A stretch of 64,000 bases of DNA from Thunnus maccoyii (Eukaryota; Chordata; Actinopteri; Scombriformes; Scombridae): contig NC_056540.1 of assembly GCF_910596095.1 (NCBI RefSeq), positions 30,855,001 to 30,919,000 on the forward strand, written 5' to 3'. This document shows positions 10,946 to 22,904 of the stretch, piece after piece (positions within the stretch are counted from its first letter, which is position 1; each line of letters begins with the position of its first letter). The notes under the pieces are model-generated. The model ran no database searches and had not been told where the DNA came from. It saw only the letters and a list, made by a program, of their open reading frames with translations. The position numbers were made by a program, and so were the translations under genes.

Positions 10946-13479
10946 ATGAATAATACATGAATGACTAAATAAATAAATTGTTATGAATTTACAATACAAT
11001 AAATATAATTTAACTGAATAAAAAGGCTTCATTTGTTCTCATGTTGTTACAAACTCTTGGATGCATTTGGACCTAACTAGACATTTTTGGTGTGTAGACA
11101 TTACAACATTACTGAAACATGCTATGAAGCAGCACAGGGAGACACCACTGGAAAAAAAAGCTTTTGAATGGTTTAATTATGTAATGTGTACTTAAGCGCA
11201 TGAATTTAACAGTTTCAACTGGTCAAACAGTGCTGCATAAAAGTTCAACATTCAATTAAATAATTCATTTAAAATGCATAAAATGTGTAACAAGACAAGT
11301 TAAATTAAATGTAGCTTATTTGATTGAGAACTGCAGACAGTAGAACAGTAGAGGATTTCCAGAGCTTCATTTCAAGTACATTGACATTTGTTATGTCCAT
11401 AAAAATAACATAACAAAGGTACATTTGATTTTCTTTGAGCAGTAAATAAAAACAACTCCAAAAAGGCACAGCTTGCTTTTAAAATAAGACCACACATAAC
11501 CATATAAAGAGCTTGTTTGTATAAAAGTAACTGACTAAGCAAGACTAAGTAGTCCAAAGCCAATATGCTGTGTGTGCGTGTGTATGCGCAATTATCCACC
11601 TGTGTTGTGTCCATTTCTCATCCCTTCCCATTCCTCTTTTTGCTGTTCTCCTTACACACTTTTTCCTTGTCCCATTCTCTGTCCCTCCCCTAATACCAGC
11701 AGTCTTGAGTAAATGTGTTTGAGTTCAAGGCACATTTCAGTGGCTACATTCAGTTTGAGGTAGCGGATCCAAAACATGCAGAGTTTGTTGTCTACAGGTC
11801 AAACACTGCATAGTGCTTACAAACAACATTGTTTTTCGAGAAAAGCTCTAGTGAGTCCCTCAAACCGCTTGTGAAAGGACATCATTTCTCTGGCTTGCAG
11901 TATCAGACTCCCTGAGTTAGTCAGTCAGCTGGCTCTGTGCAGTGAGGCGAGTCCTCACCCTGAGCCTCCCACCAGCAGTGGTTGTGGGAGTGCTGGTGTG
12001 GTCAGCAGAGGCCTCAGCAGAGGCCTCAGCAGAGGGGCTACTGGTTGGTTGACCTCTTACAGAGGTGGGAGTTGCCAGTTGTCCTCCTTAGGAGGTGGGA
12101 GTTGATTGTCCTCTCAAGGCCTCTGATTTTCTAATTTCAACTCCCCTTTGTGTACCCACGACAGGGAAGGCAAAATCATGGTGACCCGCAGTCAGCTCAA
12201 ACTACACATATCCTTGGCCAGTGGAGATGTTATCCTTCACTTTTTTGAAGGAATCCTCAAGTGTCTGCACTTGAAGAAACTTTCACTGGGACAAACTTAA
12301 GATTAAACTGCTTAGAAAGATTTTGAGATAATTTCCTGCCAAAACAGTTATTTGTGGCCGCGGGCCATACGAACTCTGGCCCCAAGCTTGGCTAAGGAGC
12401 TTGGCAACTTTTCCTCATTAGAAGTTGAGATGCTGCCTCATTAAATCAATTTTAAAAAAGGGTCTGCTCCCTAGAAAAGAACTGATGGACAGGTAGGTCA
12501 GCAGAGGTGGAGAGACCAGAGGTAGTAAGCTGGCAAGAGGAGCTGGAGAGGCTAGAGATGCTAGGTAGTCCAGTGGTTGATCAAAGTCCAGCTCAGAAGG
12601 TGGTAGATGTGTGTCCAATGGATGAGGGTAGATTTCCCATATTAAGAGGTTTTCTATCAAGAGATTTTAGTGTGCACATCCCCCTTTCAGTCAAAAGTTG
12701 TTGTTTTTTGGACATGTTAAGATAAAGCAGATTCCCAGTATCAAATCACACAGTCATCTTGTTTCATATTGAATCATTAATTTAATGAATTGTCACACAC
12801 CCAACATCTACACGTACCTACATGAAATTACCTGCAGTTCTGGGTCCAACCAGAAATACAGAACTTATAACATATAGGATTTATCTAAAGATACAACATA
12901 AAAATGTCCACATACTTGGTTGTGAGAAGTCCTATCCTTACGATACATAATCACATCAAGGAAACTGCAATGGCTTCAACAATTTACCAGACCAATTCTG
13001 GCACTACAATGAGTAGTCATGTCAGCAAATAATATGCAAAACGTGTCCCAGCCATGCAGCTAGATTTTGGCCTAAATGCGCACACTCAGCTGGACCACAC
13101 TGGTTTTGAAATGCCCACATAGCTGTGAGGCTTACAGCCCTCCACGTCAAAAAATTAACAGTTATTTTTAGATACTCAACACAACATGCGCAATATATTT
13201 AACTATGGGTCTCAAGTCTGCACTCTGTTTTGCAATTATCTATGCAAATAGCAGATAAAAGCAATAGAAATTACAGAATATGCTGACACATTTACAAACA
13301 AAACTTATGCTTATCTTGTCTAATTTTCCAATTTAAATAGTCCACACAATGGCCATGTCCTCCTGTCTATCCTCCCTTTTTTGTGTTTTACTCTGTTTGT
13401 CTGTGGTGGTTCTGTGTCCTTTGGCACTCCAGTGATTAGCCTGCAACTGGTTACTCTCCACTTGAAGTGCCAAACAACA
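10946..13479. other. Gene-free intergenic DNA
   Basis: No coding exon or recognised transposon was seen. At 12001-12032 there is a short tandem repeat of CAGCAGAGGCCT (about two and a half units), followed by two related GAGGTGGGAGTTG stretches near 12062 and 12094. ORFs here look like chance frames. Confidence 0.45.
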
Positions 13480-13560
13480 GTCAGGTGCCCATATGACCAC
13501 TGACAGAGGTTTTCCTCGCTGTAATCATTGCTCCTGTTCTATTCAATCTATTCATGAACA
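13480..13560. repeat. Fragment of teleost repeat family E
   Basis: Contains AGAGGTTTTCCTCGCTGTAA and TCATTGCTCCTGTTC, the recognisable end of the repeat seen more fully at 20503-21523 and 25470-25860. Confidence 0.5.
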
Positions 13561-13679
13561 GCTCTCACATAAATCTGAAAGAGGAGCAGCTCTGTGGAAA
13601 CTAAGTCAACTCTCCGGTTTTTGGCGCTGTCTGGACGCTGTATGTTGGATGAGTGCTGGGCAGTCTGGCTAATCCGTTT

Positions 13680-14240
13680 TCTCTCTCTCTTTCAGAGGGA
13701 TGCTGTCGGGTGGAGACATGACGGCACCGAGGTGGGAGGTAGTGCTGTTCCTGGCGGCCGTCCTCTGCGTTTCCTGCGGCGCCAACCTCAAACACATGCT
13801 GTATCAGTTTCCTGAGGAGCAGCCGCCCGACACGCTGATCGGCAGCCTGGTGGCGGTCCAGGGCCTGCCTGACGCTGGAGATGGGCTCACTGTACCTGTG
13901 AGTGGACAACAACACTGGCGACATCTGCACCACCGAGATCCCCATCGATCGTGACACACTGAGGGACTGCCATGGCAACATATGCTTCCTGGACTTCAAG
14001 GTGTCCATCACTGACATGAGTGAAAAGCATTGACTCCAACCCGCAGCTGATCATGGGCGACATTGAGGTGCTGGACATCAATGACAACAAGCCGCAGTTC
14101 ACCTATCCTCTACCTGTCTTCGCTTCGGTACCCTCTTCTCCATCCCCATGGCCATCGACAGGGACTCCGGAGATAATGGCATCGTTTTTTACTTGTTGAG
14201 AACTGGGCTGGACAACAACCAGTTCTTCGACCTGCAGGTC
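13680..14240 (+). pseudogene. pcdh1-like delta-protocadherin pseudogene, 5' part (signal peptide, EC1 to start of EC2)
   Basis: A pyrimidine-rich tract ending TTTCAG (13695) precedes the start, ATG at 13700. The reading begins with a hydrophobic signal peptide (VVLFLAAVLCVSCGA), then MLYQFPEEQPPDTLIGSLVA, matching human PCDH1 EC1 (VVYKVPEEQPPNTLIGSLAA). About ten codons are then missing and frame breaks follow. A stop (TGA) near 13900 precedes VDNNTGDICTTEIPIDRD. A second frameshift lies near 14027 before DIEVLDINDN, and a third near 14130 before LFSIPMAIDRDSGDNGIVFY. Homology ends at FFDLQV near 14240. The retained acceptor suggests genomic duplication, not reverse transcription. PCDH1 is a homophilic adhesion molecule; this copy cannot encode one. 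Confidence 0.85.
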
Positions 14241-15184
14241 GTCCATGTTTATCCTTTTTTATTTCTTTATTTTAATTTACGAGTCCGTTGGGCGGACCGG
14301 AGAGGATGGATTTCAAATGTGTCTTTGACAACCAACTGATGAATCATTTATCTGAAAAGAGCCAGTTCAAAATGATTTGAAGAGTCTACGCTCTGGACTA
14401 CAATTATAATGTAATTTAGTCAACATTAAGCCAGACAGGATGTTCCCACTTCTGAAGTGTCAAGTTTGTACAAACTGATTTACAAGAAGATGTTCAAGTT
14501 TCACAAGGAATGAATGGTTTGATTTGAAAAACAGGAGAAATTTTATGTTTTTGTTACATTAAAAAGGCAAAAACATGCTGAAAAACTAGTCTGCTCATTT
14601 AAGAAACAAGTCAGTCTCGCTGGTTAATTGTTTACTGGGAGATAAACAGTGTTTGTATTTGTGTTGGCCTTGGAGAGCAGCCAGCGCAGCTCTGGCCTCA
14701 TCACAGCGGCACTGCGCTCCAGCAGCTCAACTGTTCAATACACAATTCTCAGAAGCTGTCAATAAAACGCTGTTTGGTGATGTCTGCTGCGTGAAGCCAC
14801 ACTGGAGGAAAGGTAATCAGTGGGCAGGAGAAATTATAATTTCACTTTCATGCTTTCTTTAACCTTAACCTCTCTGACTTGAATCAGTGACTTCCACGGT
14901 CTCCCCCCCCGGGTGCCGGTGACGGTCTATCACAGTCTGTGATCCTGAGCAAACAGGAAACCAGATATTTATTATGTGGCAGTACGAACTAGAGTCTGTG
15001 TTAGAAAGAAAATCCCTCAGAGATTCTGTTGACTGCATTAACCTTTAAAACCCCTGATTTCCACGTAAAAGTTCACTTAAATGCTTGTGTGAAATACAAA
15101 GATGGTTCCAGCTCTTTATTGAAGCTATATGATGTTTATATTGAGTGAAATATTCAACCCCAAGACTACATGTTTTTATTGCTG
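14241..15184. other. Non-coding DNA inside the pcdh1-like pseudogene
   Basis: No protocadherin homology. Together with the elements at 15185-15950 and the DNA to 16757 it replaces about 80 codons expected between FFDLQV and VRANYAD (late EC2 to early EC3). No consensus splice donor is present at 14240. Confidence 0.5.
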
Positions 15185-15950
15185 CACCGTCCCATCAAAT
15201 GGAACTGATATTTGGTATCTTAAAGCAAGATTTCAACAATTTTGGGAAACAGCCTTATTCACTATCTTTTGACTGAATATCAATTGGAGATTGATACCAC
15301 ACTGGAGTTAGCAGATGGTTAGCCTAGCTTAGCATAAAGACTGGAAACAGTTGGCCTGGCCTTGTCCAAAAATAACGAACTCGGCCTACATCTCTAAATC
15401 TCACTAATTAACATGTTATATTTTGTTTATTAACTGAACAAAAACTGAATTGTAAAAAGTAGAGCTGCAACAATTAGTCAAATAATCAATTAGTTGATAA
15501 ATTAATTAAATCAATTAATTGTTTTGAATCATTTTTGGACATCTTTGGGTTATGGGCTGTTGGACGGGACAAAACCGGACAAAGTTTGACGACGTCACTT
15601 TGAGCTTTGGGAAACAGTGATTGACATTTTTCACCTTTTTTTGGACATTTTATAGACCAAACAACTAATCAGTTGTCATGAAAACAATCAACAGATTAAT
15701 AGATAATAAAAATAATCATTAGTTGCAGTTGTGGTTTATAGAAATCAGTGCAATGTGTCTGGCCAAGAAATAGTCCTACACATAACCCCTGTAAAACCAC
15801 AACTGTCTTTTGTACTGATGTAACATTTTAATTAGCAAGCTTTAGAGGTGCTAAAATGTTTATTTTTTGCCTTGGCCAGGCTAGCTGCATCCTCCAGTTA
15901 AACTAAGCTAACCCGCTTCTGGCTGTAGCCTCATATTTATCATATTCTAT
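15185..15950. mobile_element. Teleost palindromic interspersed repeat, interrupted by a nested element
   Basis: The left arm contains GGTTAGCCTAGCTTAGCATA and AAGACTGGAAACAG. The right arm contains TTGGCCAGGCTAGCTG and AAGCTAACCCGCTTCTGGCT. Both arms belong to a repeat common in percomorph genomes, recognised from memory. Another left-arm fragment lies at 54330-54420. The arms are separated by the element at 15463-15735. Confidence 0.6.
15463..15735. mobile_element. Short inverted-repeat element nested in the preceding repeat
   Basis: The left end is GCTGCAACAATTAGTCAAAT. The right end, AATCATTAGTTGCAGTTGTG, is an imperfect inverted copy. The interior is AT-rich with repeated AATCAATTA-like motifs and no ORF. 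This is a familiar fish MITE type (ends in GCAAC...ATTAGTC). Confidence 0.6.
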
Positions 15951-16757
15951 TCTTTCTATTCTTTTCAGAAACTTTGGATTTATATTTCTGTCTTTGGCCT
16001 GAACAACAGGGTTTAAATATTTATTTGAACAAGTTCAAATAATCTCACCCCTTTTTGTTTTTTTTAAGAAACCAGTATTGTTAGGACTTGAATTTTTCAG
16101 AGATTATTTTGCAGAGTACAAGCTTTGCCCAGATCCAGTCCTGCTTTAAAAGAATAATGGCCTATAAATTAAAAAAAAACCCAAATTACATTACTGTAAG
16201 TCTCAGGGGAAAGCTGTAGAAACGCTGAACCAGCAGCACCTGGAGATTTAAATGAACTAGTTCATGTGAAACTACACACCGACCTACATTTCCTAACAGC
16301 AGCCGCGGCATTTAATGAAAGCAATTAGAAAGTTTTAGATGTGTAGCTAGAAAGGCTTCCTAATGAGTAGATCCAAAGTGATATTCTGCTGACTGCTCAT
16401 ACTACCTAATTGACTAATTACCTCCATTTACTTTAGATTTGGGTGTACAAAGCCGGATCATGGCCATGCTGGTCTGTCCTCTCCAGTCTCCTTATGGGAG
16501 ACATGTGCAGGTCACGTGTCTCTGAAGATAAAAATTGCTTTAATTTTTGCCCGGCAGACTGGATTTGAATTTATGATATCATTTTTGACAGTTGACTAAC
16601 ATTAAAAATACTTAGAGAAGTTTGAGGGACTTTCATCTCACCAGTAGGTTTCAGGCTTTGACTTTGAATGACTTTTGTCTGTGTTAAAGTATCCATGGTT
16701 TTAGCAGGACAGTGTATGGTCATGAAAGGGTTAATCTTCTGTTTTTGGTCCTTGTAG
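15951..16757. other. Non-coding DNA inside the pcdh1-like pseudogene
   Basis: No recognised feature. It ends CTTGTAG immediately before protocadherin homology resumes at 16758, so the junction resembles a splice acceptor. This could be chance. Confidence 0.45.
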
Positions 16758-18048
16758 GTCAGAGCCAATTACGCAGATACAGGCACCAATGGAGAGATTA
16801 ACTACAGCCTTTATCATGTGTCGAGGGACGTCGCGAGTCTACTGCGCATTGATCCATCCACTGGCATCATCTATGTCGAGGGTCTGGTGGACTGCGAGGA
16901 GGAGAACTTCTTCAAGTGGTTCTATGTGGTTGCCAAAGGTCATGGGCCCGACTCCAAGAGATCCCAGGCATGGGTGATGATCAACCTCAAGGATGTGAAC
17001 AACAACTCACCGGCCATCGAGATCCGAGGTATTGGCTCCGTGACACACCAGGATGGCATGATCAACATCTCTGAGGACGTGCCAATTGGTACACCAGTGG
17101 CATTGGTCCAGGTGACCGGCCCTGACGTGGGGGAAAATGCAGAGGTGGCATGTGTGGTTGCCAGTGATGTCCCATTTGAGCTCCAACTTCTGAGTGAGTC
17201 TATCAATGTTCGGAGGAGGGAGTACTTCCTGCAGACAACTACCCTGCTGGATTATGAGCGTATGAAAGATTACAGACTTGAAATTGTTGCTGTGGATTCT
17301 GGCACCTACTCCCTCAAAGTTCAGCTCACTGACATGAATAACAACACGCCAAACTTTTCACCTGCAATGCTTGAGGTGGACTTTGCAGAGGGCAATCAGC
17401 CTGCTGACAAGGTGCTGGATGTCATGGCGACAGATGCAGACAGTGGCACCAATGCAGAGCTGGCCTATAGCATCATCTGGAGCCTCGGCCTCAAGGCTCT
17501 TTGAGATTGACACCAACACCGGAGAGGTCAGTGTGAAAGCTGTGCTGGATCGGGAAGAGAAGGAGCGTTATGAGTTTGGTGTGGCTGCAGCAGACAAGGG
17601 CCTTCCTAGCAAAACTGGCACTGCCATGGTGGTGATCAGTGTTCTGGACCGCAATGACAATGACCCCAAGTTTATGCTTAGCGGCTACAGCTTCTCTGTC
17701 ATTGAGAATATGCCTCCACTGAATCCTGTTGGTGTAGTGACTGTCACTGATGCTGATAAGGGTGAGAACGCCCGAGTGAGGCTGTTTGTAGAACCACACA
17801 ATGGCAAGTTTGTCATCCAGAACGGCACAGGAACCATCCTGTCCAACATCTCCTTTAAACATGAGAAGGAAAGCACCTACACCTTCTGCGTGAAGGCCTT
17901 GGGCGCTGGCGATCCACCTCGTTCCTCCTCTGTGGGTGTGACCTATGTCAACAAAACAACTCCTCTTGCACATACCTGACACCTGTCACTGCTCCAGATA
18001 CTTGGATAGAGGTGGTAGAGGCGAAGGACATTGACTATCGACCCAAAT
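16758..18048 (+). pseudogene. pcdh1-like delta-protocadherin pseudogene, 3' part (EC3 to EC6 fragment)
   Basis: Opens in frame as VRANYADTGTNGEINYSLYH and stays open for about 249 codons to 17504. It contains IEIRGIGSVTHQDGMINISE and DYRLEIVAVDSG, nearly identical in type to human PCDH1. A frameshift near 17490 separates this from LFEIDTNTGEVSVKAVLDRE, VLDRNDNDPKFMLSGYSF and FVIQNGTGTILSNISF. The ENDNAP linker after VGVTYVN is lost, a stop occurs at 17977-17979, and a last trace (TWIEVVEAKDID) ends at 18048, exactly where duplicated segment A' begins. Several calcium-binding motifs are altered (DVNNNSP, DMNNNTP). The transmembrane and cytoplasmic parts are absent. The degree of conservation implies fairly recent loss. 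Confidence 0.88.
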
Positions 18049-18775
18049 CTCTGCATTCATTCATATCTGTGTTTCTTTCTCCTCTGCTAAAGAATTTCCA
18101 TTGAGATGATCTGACAAGAGTTATGAGGAGGCCAGTTGGTTTACTAGGAATATCTGACCACATGAGAAATCTCTCTCTGCAAGAAGCTTAACCTCTCATC
18201 CTCGGTTGTCACTTTTCATCTATTATGTGTCTCTGAATGCAGCATTTGTGCAGCAGAAATACTTTTAAAACCCTCTCTTGTGAGTTTAGTTTGAGACACC
18301 AAAATAGTCTTTTTATAAGCTTCTAAAAATGCCTTTTTTCCTGCAGCACGCATACTTTTCTAGACTTTTTTATTTCAACCATGATCCATCTAAAGAGACT
18401 GTGGTTTTGTATTTGTTTTCTGTTATGATCTGGAATTAATTTTGCTTTTACACACATCGCAGGAAATAAGAGAGTCAGTGAAATGCTAAGGCAGATGTTG
18501 CATGATGTTGCAGCCTTTAAATTGTTTTAGGTCAAGTCAATGCAGAAGTAGAATTTATTGTCATCCTCTTCATATAAAATACTTACGGGAATGAAATTGT
18601 GTTCCCGTGCTACAGTGCACACAGCAAGAACAGATCCAGTAAAAACAGACAAAAGTAAAGTGCAAGTAGCATTGAATGGATGAAAAGTGCTGTCACACAT
18701 AATAACGTCAATAAAATGTTCTAATGGACAAAAAACGTACATAAAAATAATAATAATACCTGCAATAGTAAAGAA
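18049..18775. repeat. Duplicated block, segment A' (second copy)
   Basis: Partner of 1627-2530, starting at AAATCTCTGCATTCATTCAT. It truncates the protocadherin pseudogene, which places the duplication breakpoint or an insertion here. It lacks the LINE-tail insertion of copy 1. No coding content. Confidence 0.7.
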
Positions 18776-19234
18776 GAGACAACGTAACAACATATATTTC
18801 TGTATACTAAGAAAATACATAGGAAATACATGTAAATCATGTCATATGTTGTCTGTTTTTGATGAGAACATAAATCTGTTGTCACAAATAAATTTGGTTA
18901 ACTTTGTTTAACTTTGTTGGTAAAATGACACATTCTGAACCACTCCAGGGCTAAAATGAGTACTTCTTTGTTTAGAAACAATATGTATCTGCTAAATGTC
19001 TTTAAAGAAGCAGCCCTTTCACCACTCAGGGGTTTTTGTTTTTGAAAGAAAAATGTTTTATATGCCATTCACTGAATTTCCCCCCCAATAAGAACATAAC
19101 ATAACTTGAACATAAGAAACGAGAAAAAAGTGGCCAACTAGTGTGAAATAACATGACGCCATGGGTTTTCCTCCTGTCCTCCCCAATTTTTTGAGTCACC
19201 AGCCACCACTGATATATACATATATACAACATAT
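18776..19234. other. Unassigned intergenic DNA
   Basis: AT-rich, nothing recognised. Corresponds to the A-B gap of the duplication, about 460 bp here against 2.2 kb in copy 1. Confidence 0.4.
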
Positions 19235-19517
19235 ATTTAGTTATATTGTAAATTTTACTATAAGGATTGAAGTTAGTCAAATACTAAAAAAGACACATGT
19301 TCATTGGAAACCCTCCACATGAAAAAAGGTTTAGAGAATCATAAATGTCGTGCAATGAACAATTTGTTTGGCCATAGGCCTACAATATTAATGTATTTTT
19401 TCTTACATTATTATCGTTGGGACTTACCAGAGCTCAAACAAAATAGTATAAGTATGTTGGAAATCTATGTGAAAAAGGCCATAAAACAAAACACAAGAAC
19501 ATTATGTTCAAAACGCG
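19235..19517. repeat. Duplicated block, segment B' (second copy)
   Basis: Partner of 4730-5012. It joins segment C' directly at TATAAATTG, with none of the 1.3 kb seen in copy 1. Confidence 0.75.
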
Positions 19518-19880
19518 TATAAATTGCAGAATTTACAATATAACGACCACATATGCTTGACATGTTTGTGTCTTTACTGTTAAACGTGTAAAATAAAGTC
19601 TCCTGCCTGTGAGTTTATGTTGCTGCGTTATACACTCCACTGTTTCATTTCACGAGCTGTGAGTTGTGCACGAAGCTGTTCATGGTCCCCTGGGAGACAG
19701 GAGTGGGAGAGGCAAAGCACCCTGTTACCATCCCCACCCGTTCATCCAGACTCCAGTGTCAAGAATGTGAAACAACAGCCGAGCCTCGTCCACAAAGGCG
19801 GGAGTCCCTCCCCTCAACCACAGCAGGAAAAAAAAAACACTCTCAGCTTCCTCCCTCAGTTTGTCTCACACTCACTGCTG
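19518..19880. repeat. Duplicated block, segment C' (second copy)
   Basis: Partner of 6313-6665, including the AATAAAGTCTCCTGCCTGTG motif. Both copies contain similar short open frames (for example EAKHPVTIPTRSSRLQCQEC here). The frames differ by indels, so protein coding is unlikely. Confidence 0.75.
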
Positions 19881-20502
19881 AGAATGGAAAGACACAGTGG
19901 GTATAGTGTCTACATGTCTCTGTGTATGTGTGCATTATGGTAATTTAATACAGCTTCTTTTAAAGGATTCCTTGCTACTGAAAGTAAAACCTATTTAGCA
20001 TTTTATCTCCTTATTATGACATATATACACACATAACACACACGCAGGATTTAAATGTGGTATCTTTTTAATGTATTATGAAATTAAGATATCAGTTTGT
20101 CTTGTGAGTTGCACATGTATGTTGGTTGAAAACTCTCTGTACACTGATATATTGAGAAATATTGACCTGCTCGTCAGGTTGCACCTGTTCTAGTTGACAG
20201 TGCCAAAGAAGTTCGTTAAAAAAAAAAAACAAACAACAGCAAACAGGAAGTGACCGCTTTCACAACATGTTTATATGTTCAGGCATTAAGAGTTTATAGA
20301 GCATAAACTCATTAAGTGTCACATATTTCATCCAGGTGTCGGATTCCACACAAGCTTTCATAACAACTCCGCAGTGGACAACATGACTTAAAGTTAGATC
20401 CACATAATTGGATGTGATACTGATGCATATATATTTTGCATATATATTCCTGCAATAAAACATCTTCTAGTCAGCTGACAGCCAGATAAAAAAAACAAAA
20501 AC
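19881..20502. other. Unassigned intergenic DNA
   Basis: AT-rich sequence with no recognised exon, RNA gene or named repeat. Confidence 0.4.
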
Positions 20503-21523
20503 ATTAAAAGACAGTTTCCAGTTTTTTAAGTCTGTCTTAAAACAACATTCAGGAGCCCAAATGAACATTGAAAAAGGTTTTCTTGTCACAATCATTCCCC
20601 CTGTTTATACTGTTCACCATGAGAAGATCTCTTCATAATGCACTTACAATGTGCAACTGTGCAAAAATATATTTACAAGTTTATCTGAAGTTAATATGAA
20701 GCTCTAGTGATGTAAATAAGCCTTAAAGGAACAGTGTGTAGGATTTAGTGGCATCTAGTGGTGAGGTTGCAGATTGCAATCAACTGAATACAGGAAAAAC
20801 GTGAAAGGCCCTCTCTAAAGTCAGTGTTTGGTTTGCCAGTGTTTGGTTTGTCCATTCTGGGCTACTGTACAAACTTGACCCGCTCCCTATGTACATATAA
20901 AGGGCTCATGTTAAGGTCATGAAAACACAGCAATTCTTATTTTCAGGTGATTATAAACAAATGAAAACATACTTATGAATATTTTATTACATTCCTGCCA
21001 ATAAATCCCCCTAAAATTAACACACTAGTCCTTTAAAGAACAGCTTCATGATTCTTCATGTCTGTTTTAAAACAATTGTCAAAAAGTGATGGGGGGAAGC
21101 TAATATGAAGCTTCAGCCATCCACATGAGTCAAATTAAGTAGATATCGTTCAACGTAACAGTCTTTTTAGTGCCAAAGTCCCTCTTTTTGGTACTATGCT
21201 TCCACTCAACAGGGAAACACTGTCTTAGGAAACACAAAGAGGTAATTTGATGCTAAAAAGACTGTAAATGTGTCAGATATCCACTTGATATGACTATCTC
21301 AGACTGCTGAAGCTGAATATAAGCTTCACATCAACTTTTAAATGACTGTGTGGACACGCTGTAGATTTTGGCCTCCATCACTTACACTGAAAGCACATTT
21401 GAAGGATCTTTTAATATCCAGTATGAACAGGAGGAATGATTACAGTGAGGAAAACCTCTTTCACTGTTCATATGGACACCTGACTTGTTTTGAGACACAC
21501 TTGAAAAATTGTGAACCTATACT
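20503..21523. repeat. Teleost long inverted-repeat element (family E), interrupted by a MITE
   Basis: The left arm (20503-20709: TTTTTAAGTCTGTCTTAAAA, then AAAGGTTTTCTTGTCACAAT) is an inverted version of the right arm (21340-21523: GGAATGATTACAGTGAGGAA, then AGACACACTTGAAAAATTGT). Between the arms are GTCTTTTTAGTGCCAAAGTC and TAAAAAGACTGTAAATG, also in opposite orientation, so the whole unit could fold on itself. Related pieces occur at 13480, 25470 and 36615. No transposase gene. Confidence 0.65.
20723..21036. mobile_element. Teleost MITE (TTAAAGGA...TCCTTTAA)
   Basis: The left end is TTAAAGGAACAGTGTGTAGG and the right end reads, in reverse complement, TTAAAGGACTAGTGTGTTAA. Interior landmarks GTGGCATCTAGTGGTGAGGT, AAAGGCCCTCTCTAAAG and TATAAAGGGCTCATG are those of a very abundant teleost MITE known to me. 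It sits inside family E sequence. Confidence 0.8.
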
Positions 21524-21812
21524 TTATGTAACAGCAATGGGAAATGCCACAAGTTGGTCAAGGCTGACTCTTGGTAGCTCTGTATTGTGATCTTTCTTTC
21601 TTTTTCAGTCTGTGGTTGCAGGTTGCAAGATTTCCACAGGGCTGACACATATAAACAAACAGCTATTCACACCTAGTGTCAGTTTAGAGTCTCAGATTAA
21701 CTTAGCATGCATGTGTTTGGACGGTGGGGAACTGGAGCAAAATCCATACAGACATGTGGAGAAAATAACTCCACAAAGAATGGCCATAATTGGCAGTATA
21801 TAGTATAGTATA

Positions 21813-21835
21813 ATATATATATATATATATATATA
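21813..21835. repeat. (TA)n microsatellite
   Basis: About eleven TA units in an AT-rich context. Confidence 0.85.
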
Positions 21836-22904
21836 CAATCAAAACACATGCATGTGATAAAATATTATGAAGTCAAGATTCACTTTCTAGTTTTCTCTGG
21901 AGCTTTCCTCCATATCTCACAGCTCTCTTCAGTGACTGGAACTTGCATAGATGTCATCATGTGACCTATAACTTTGATCATGTGATAAAAGGTGGTTGTA
22001 TATCGGGGTTCATACTGCATAAAACCCTGTTCTCTGTTAAAAGATGGTCTCTGGCGTGGGATATGAAAGGCATCTTTGACCTTTTTCCACTTGTCTTAAT
22101 CAATGACTTATTACTTTCCCTGAGCAAGTTCAGTTTGCTGAAGAAAGCTGTGGGATATGGTCGAAAAAGATTGAGCGCAGGCTGCATAGAACTGAACAGA
22201 ACTGAAAACCAGGATTTAAATACAAACTGACAAGGGGGTGAGGTGCAGGCGGAGAGATAGGCGGAGAAGCTCAGGTGAGGTGAATGAGGTAATGAAACAG
22301 GAGATGAGGAAAGGAAGCTGATAGGCTGGGGAAGACAGAAGGAGCAGGGCAGGGCTGACGAGGCTGATGCAGGAGGGGAAGTTAGTACAGGAACACAGGA
22401 AGGAAAAAACACAGAGCAGAAAACCCAAAAACCCAGAAAACACAGCACTGTTAATAATAAACCGACCTACGTCCAACCAACTAAGAATATACATGAATAC
22501 ACACTTAAGTACACAACACTATAACCTGCATCCTCTCTTATTCATAGCAAACAGAAAACCCAAAAACCCAGAAAACACAATCCTCTTTATCACTGTGTTT
22601 ATGCTGTGTGATTTCAGACTGGAGTGAAAACAAAGACAGACAAACTAATATAGGCAACTTAAATAATCATGCAAGATAGTCTTCTGAAGATACAACTCAT
22701 ATCAGCTTTCTCAGTTTCAGTACAGTCTAAACAAACAGGGAGAAAAGTCTGAGGGCCTCTGGTGGACTGGTGGAGAATGGCAGCTAGGGACATAGAGCCA
22801 GACTGTCACATGTTTGAAATGATCCAATATTTCACCAAAAATCAAAGATTAGACCAACAGTCAAAAAACTGAAAACAGATTTGTGTATCAGAACTTTGTT
22901 TTTT
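21836..22904. other. Intergenic DNA with a short direct repeat
   Basis: No gene seen. The phrase AGAAAACCCAAAAACCCAGA, with AAACACA after it, occurs near 22420 and again near 22553, a local direct repeat. 22200-22400 is purine-rich (GGAG/GAGG), giving long apparent minus-strand frames that look spurious. Confidence 0.45.

Noticed and set aside
9767..11032. 421-codon minus-strand ORF as one gene
   Set aside because: Only its second half (below about 10440) resembles a protein, L1 ORF1p. The first half is a chance open frame over other DNA.
14241..16757. A true intron within the protocadherin gene
   Set aside because: About 80 codons are missing across it, the donor side is not consensus, and PCDH1 encodes this region in one large exon. 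An insertion with deletion is more likely, despite the AG at 16756-16757.
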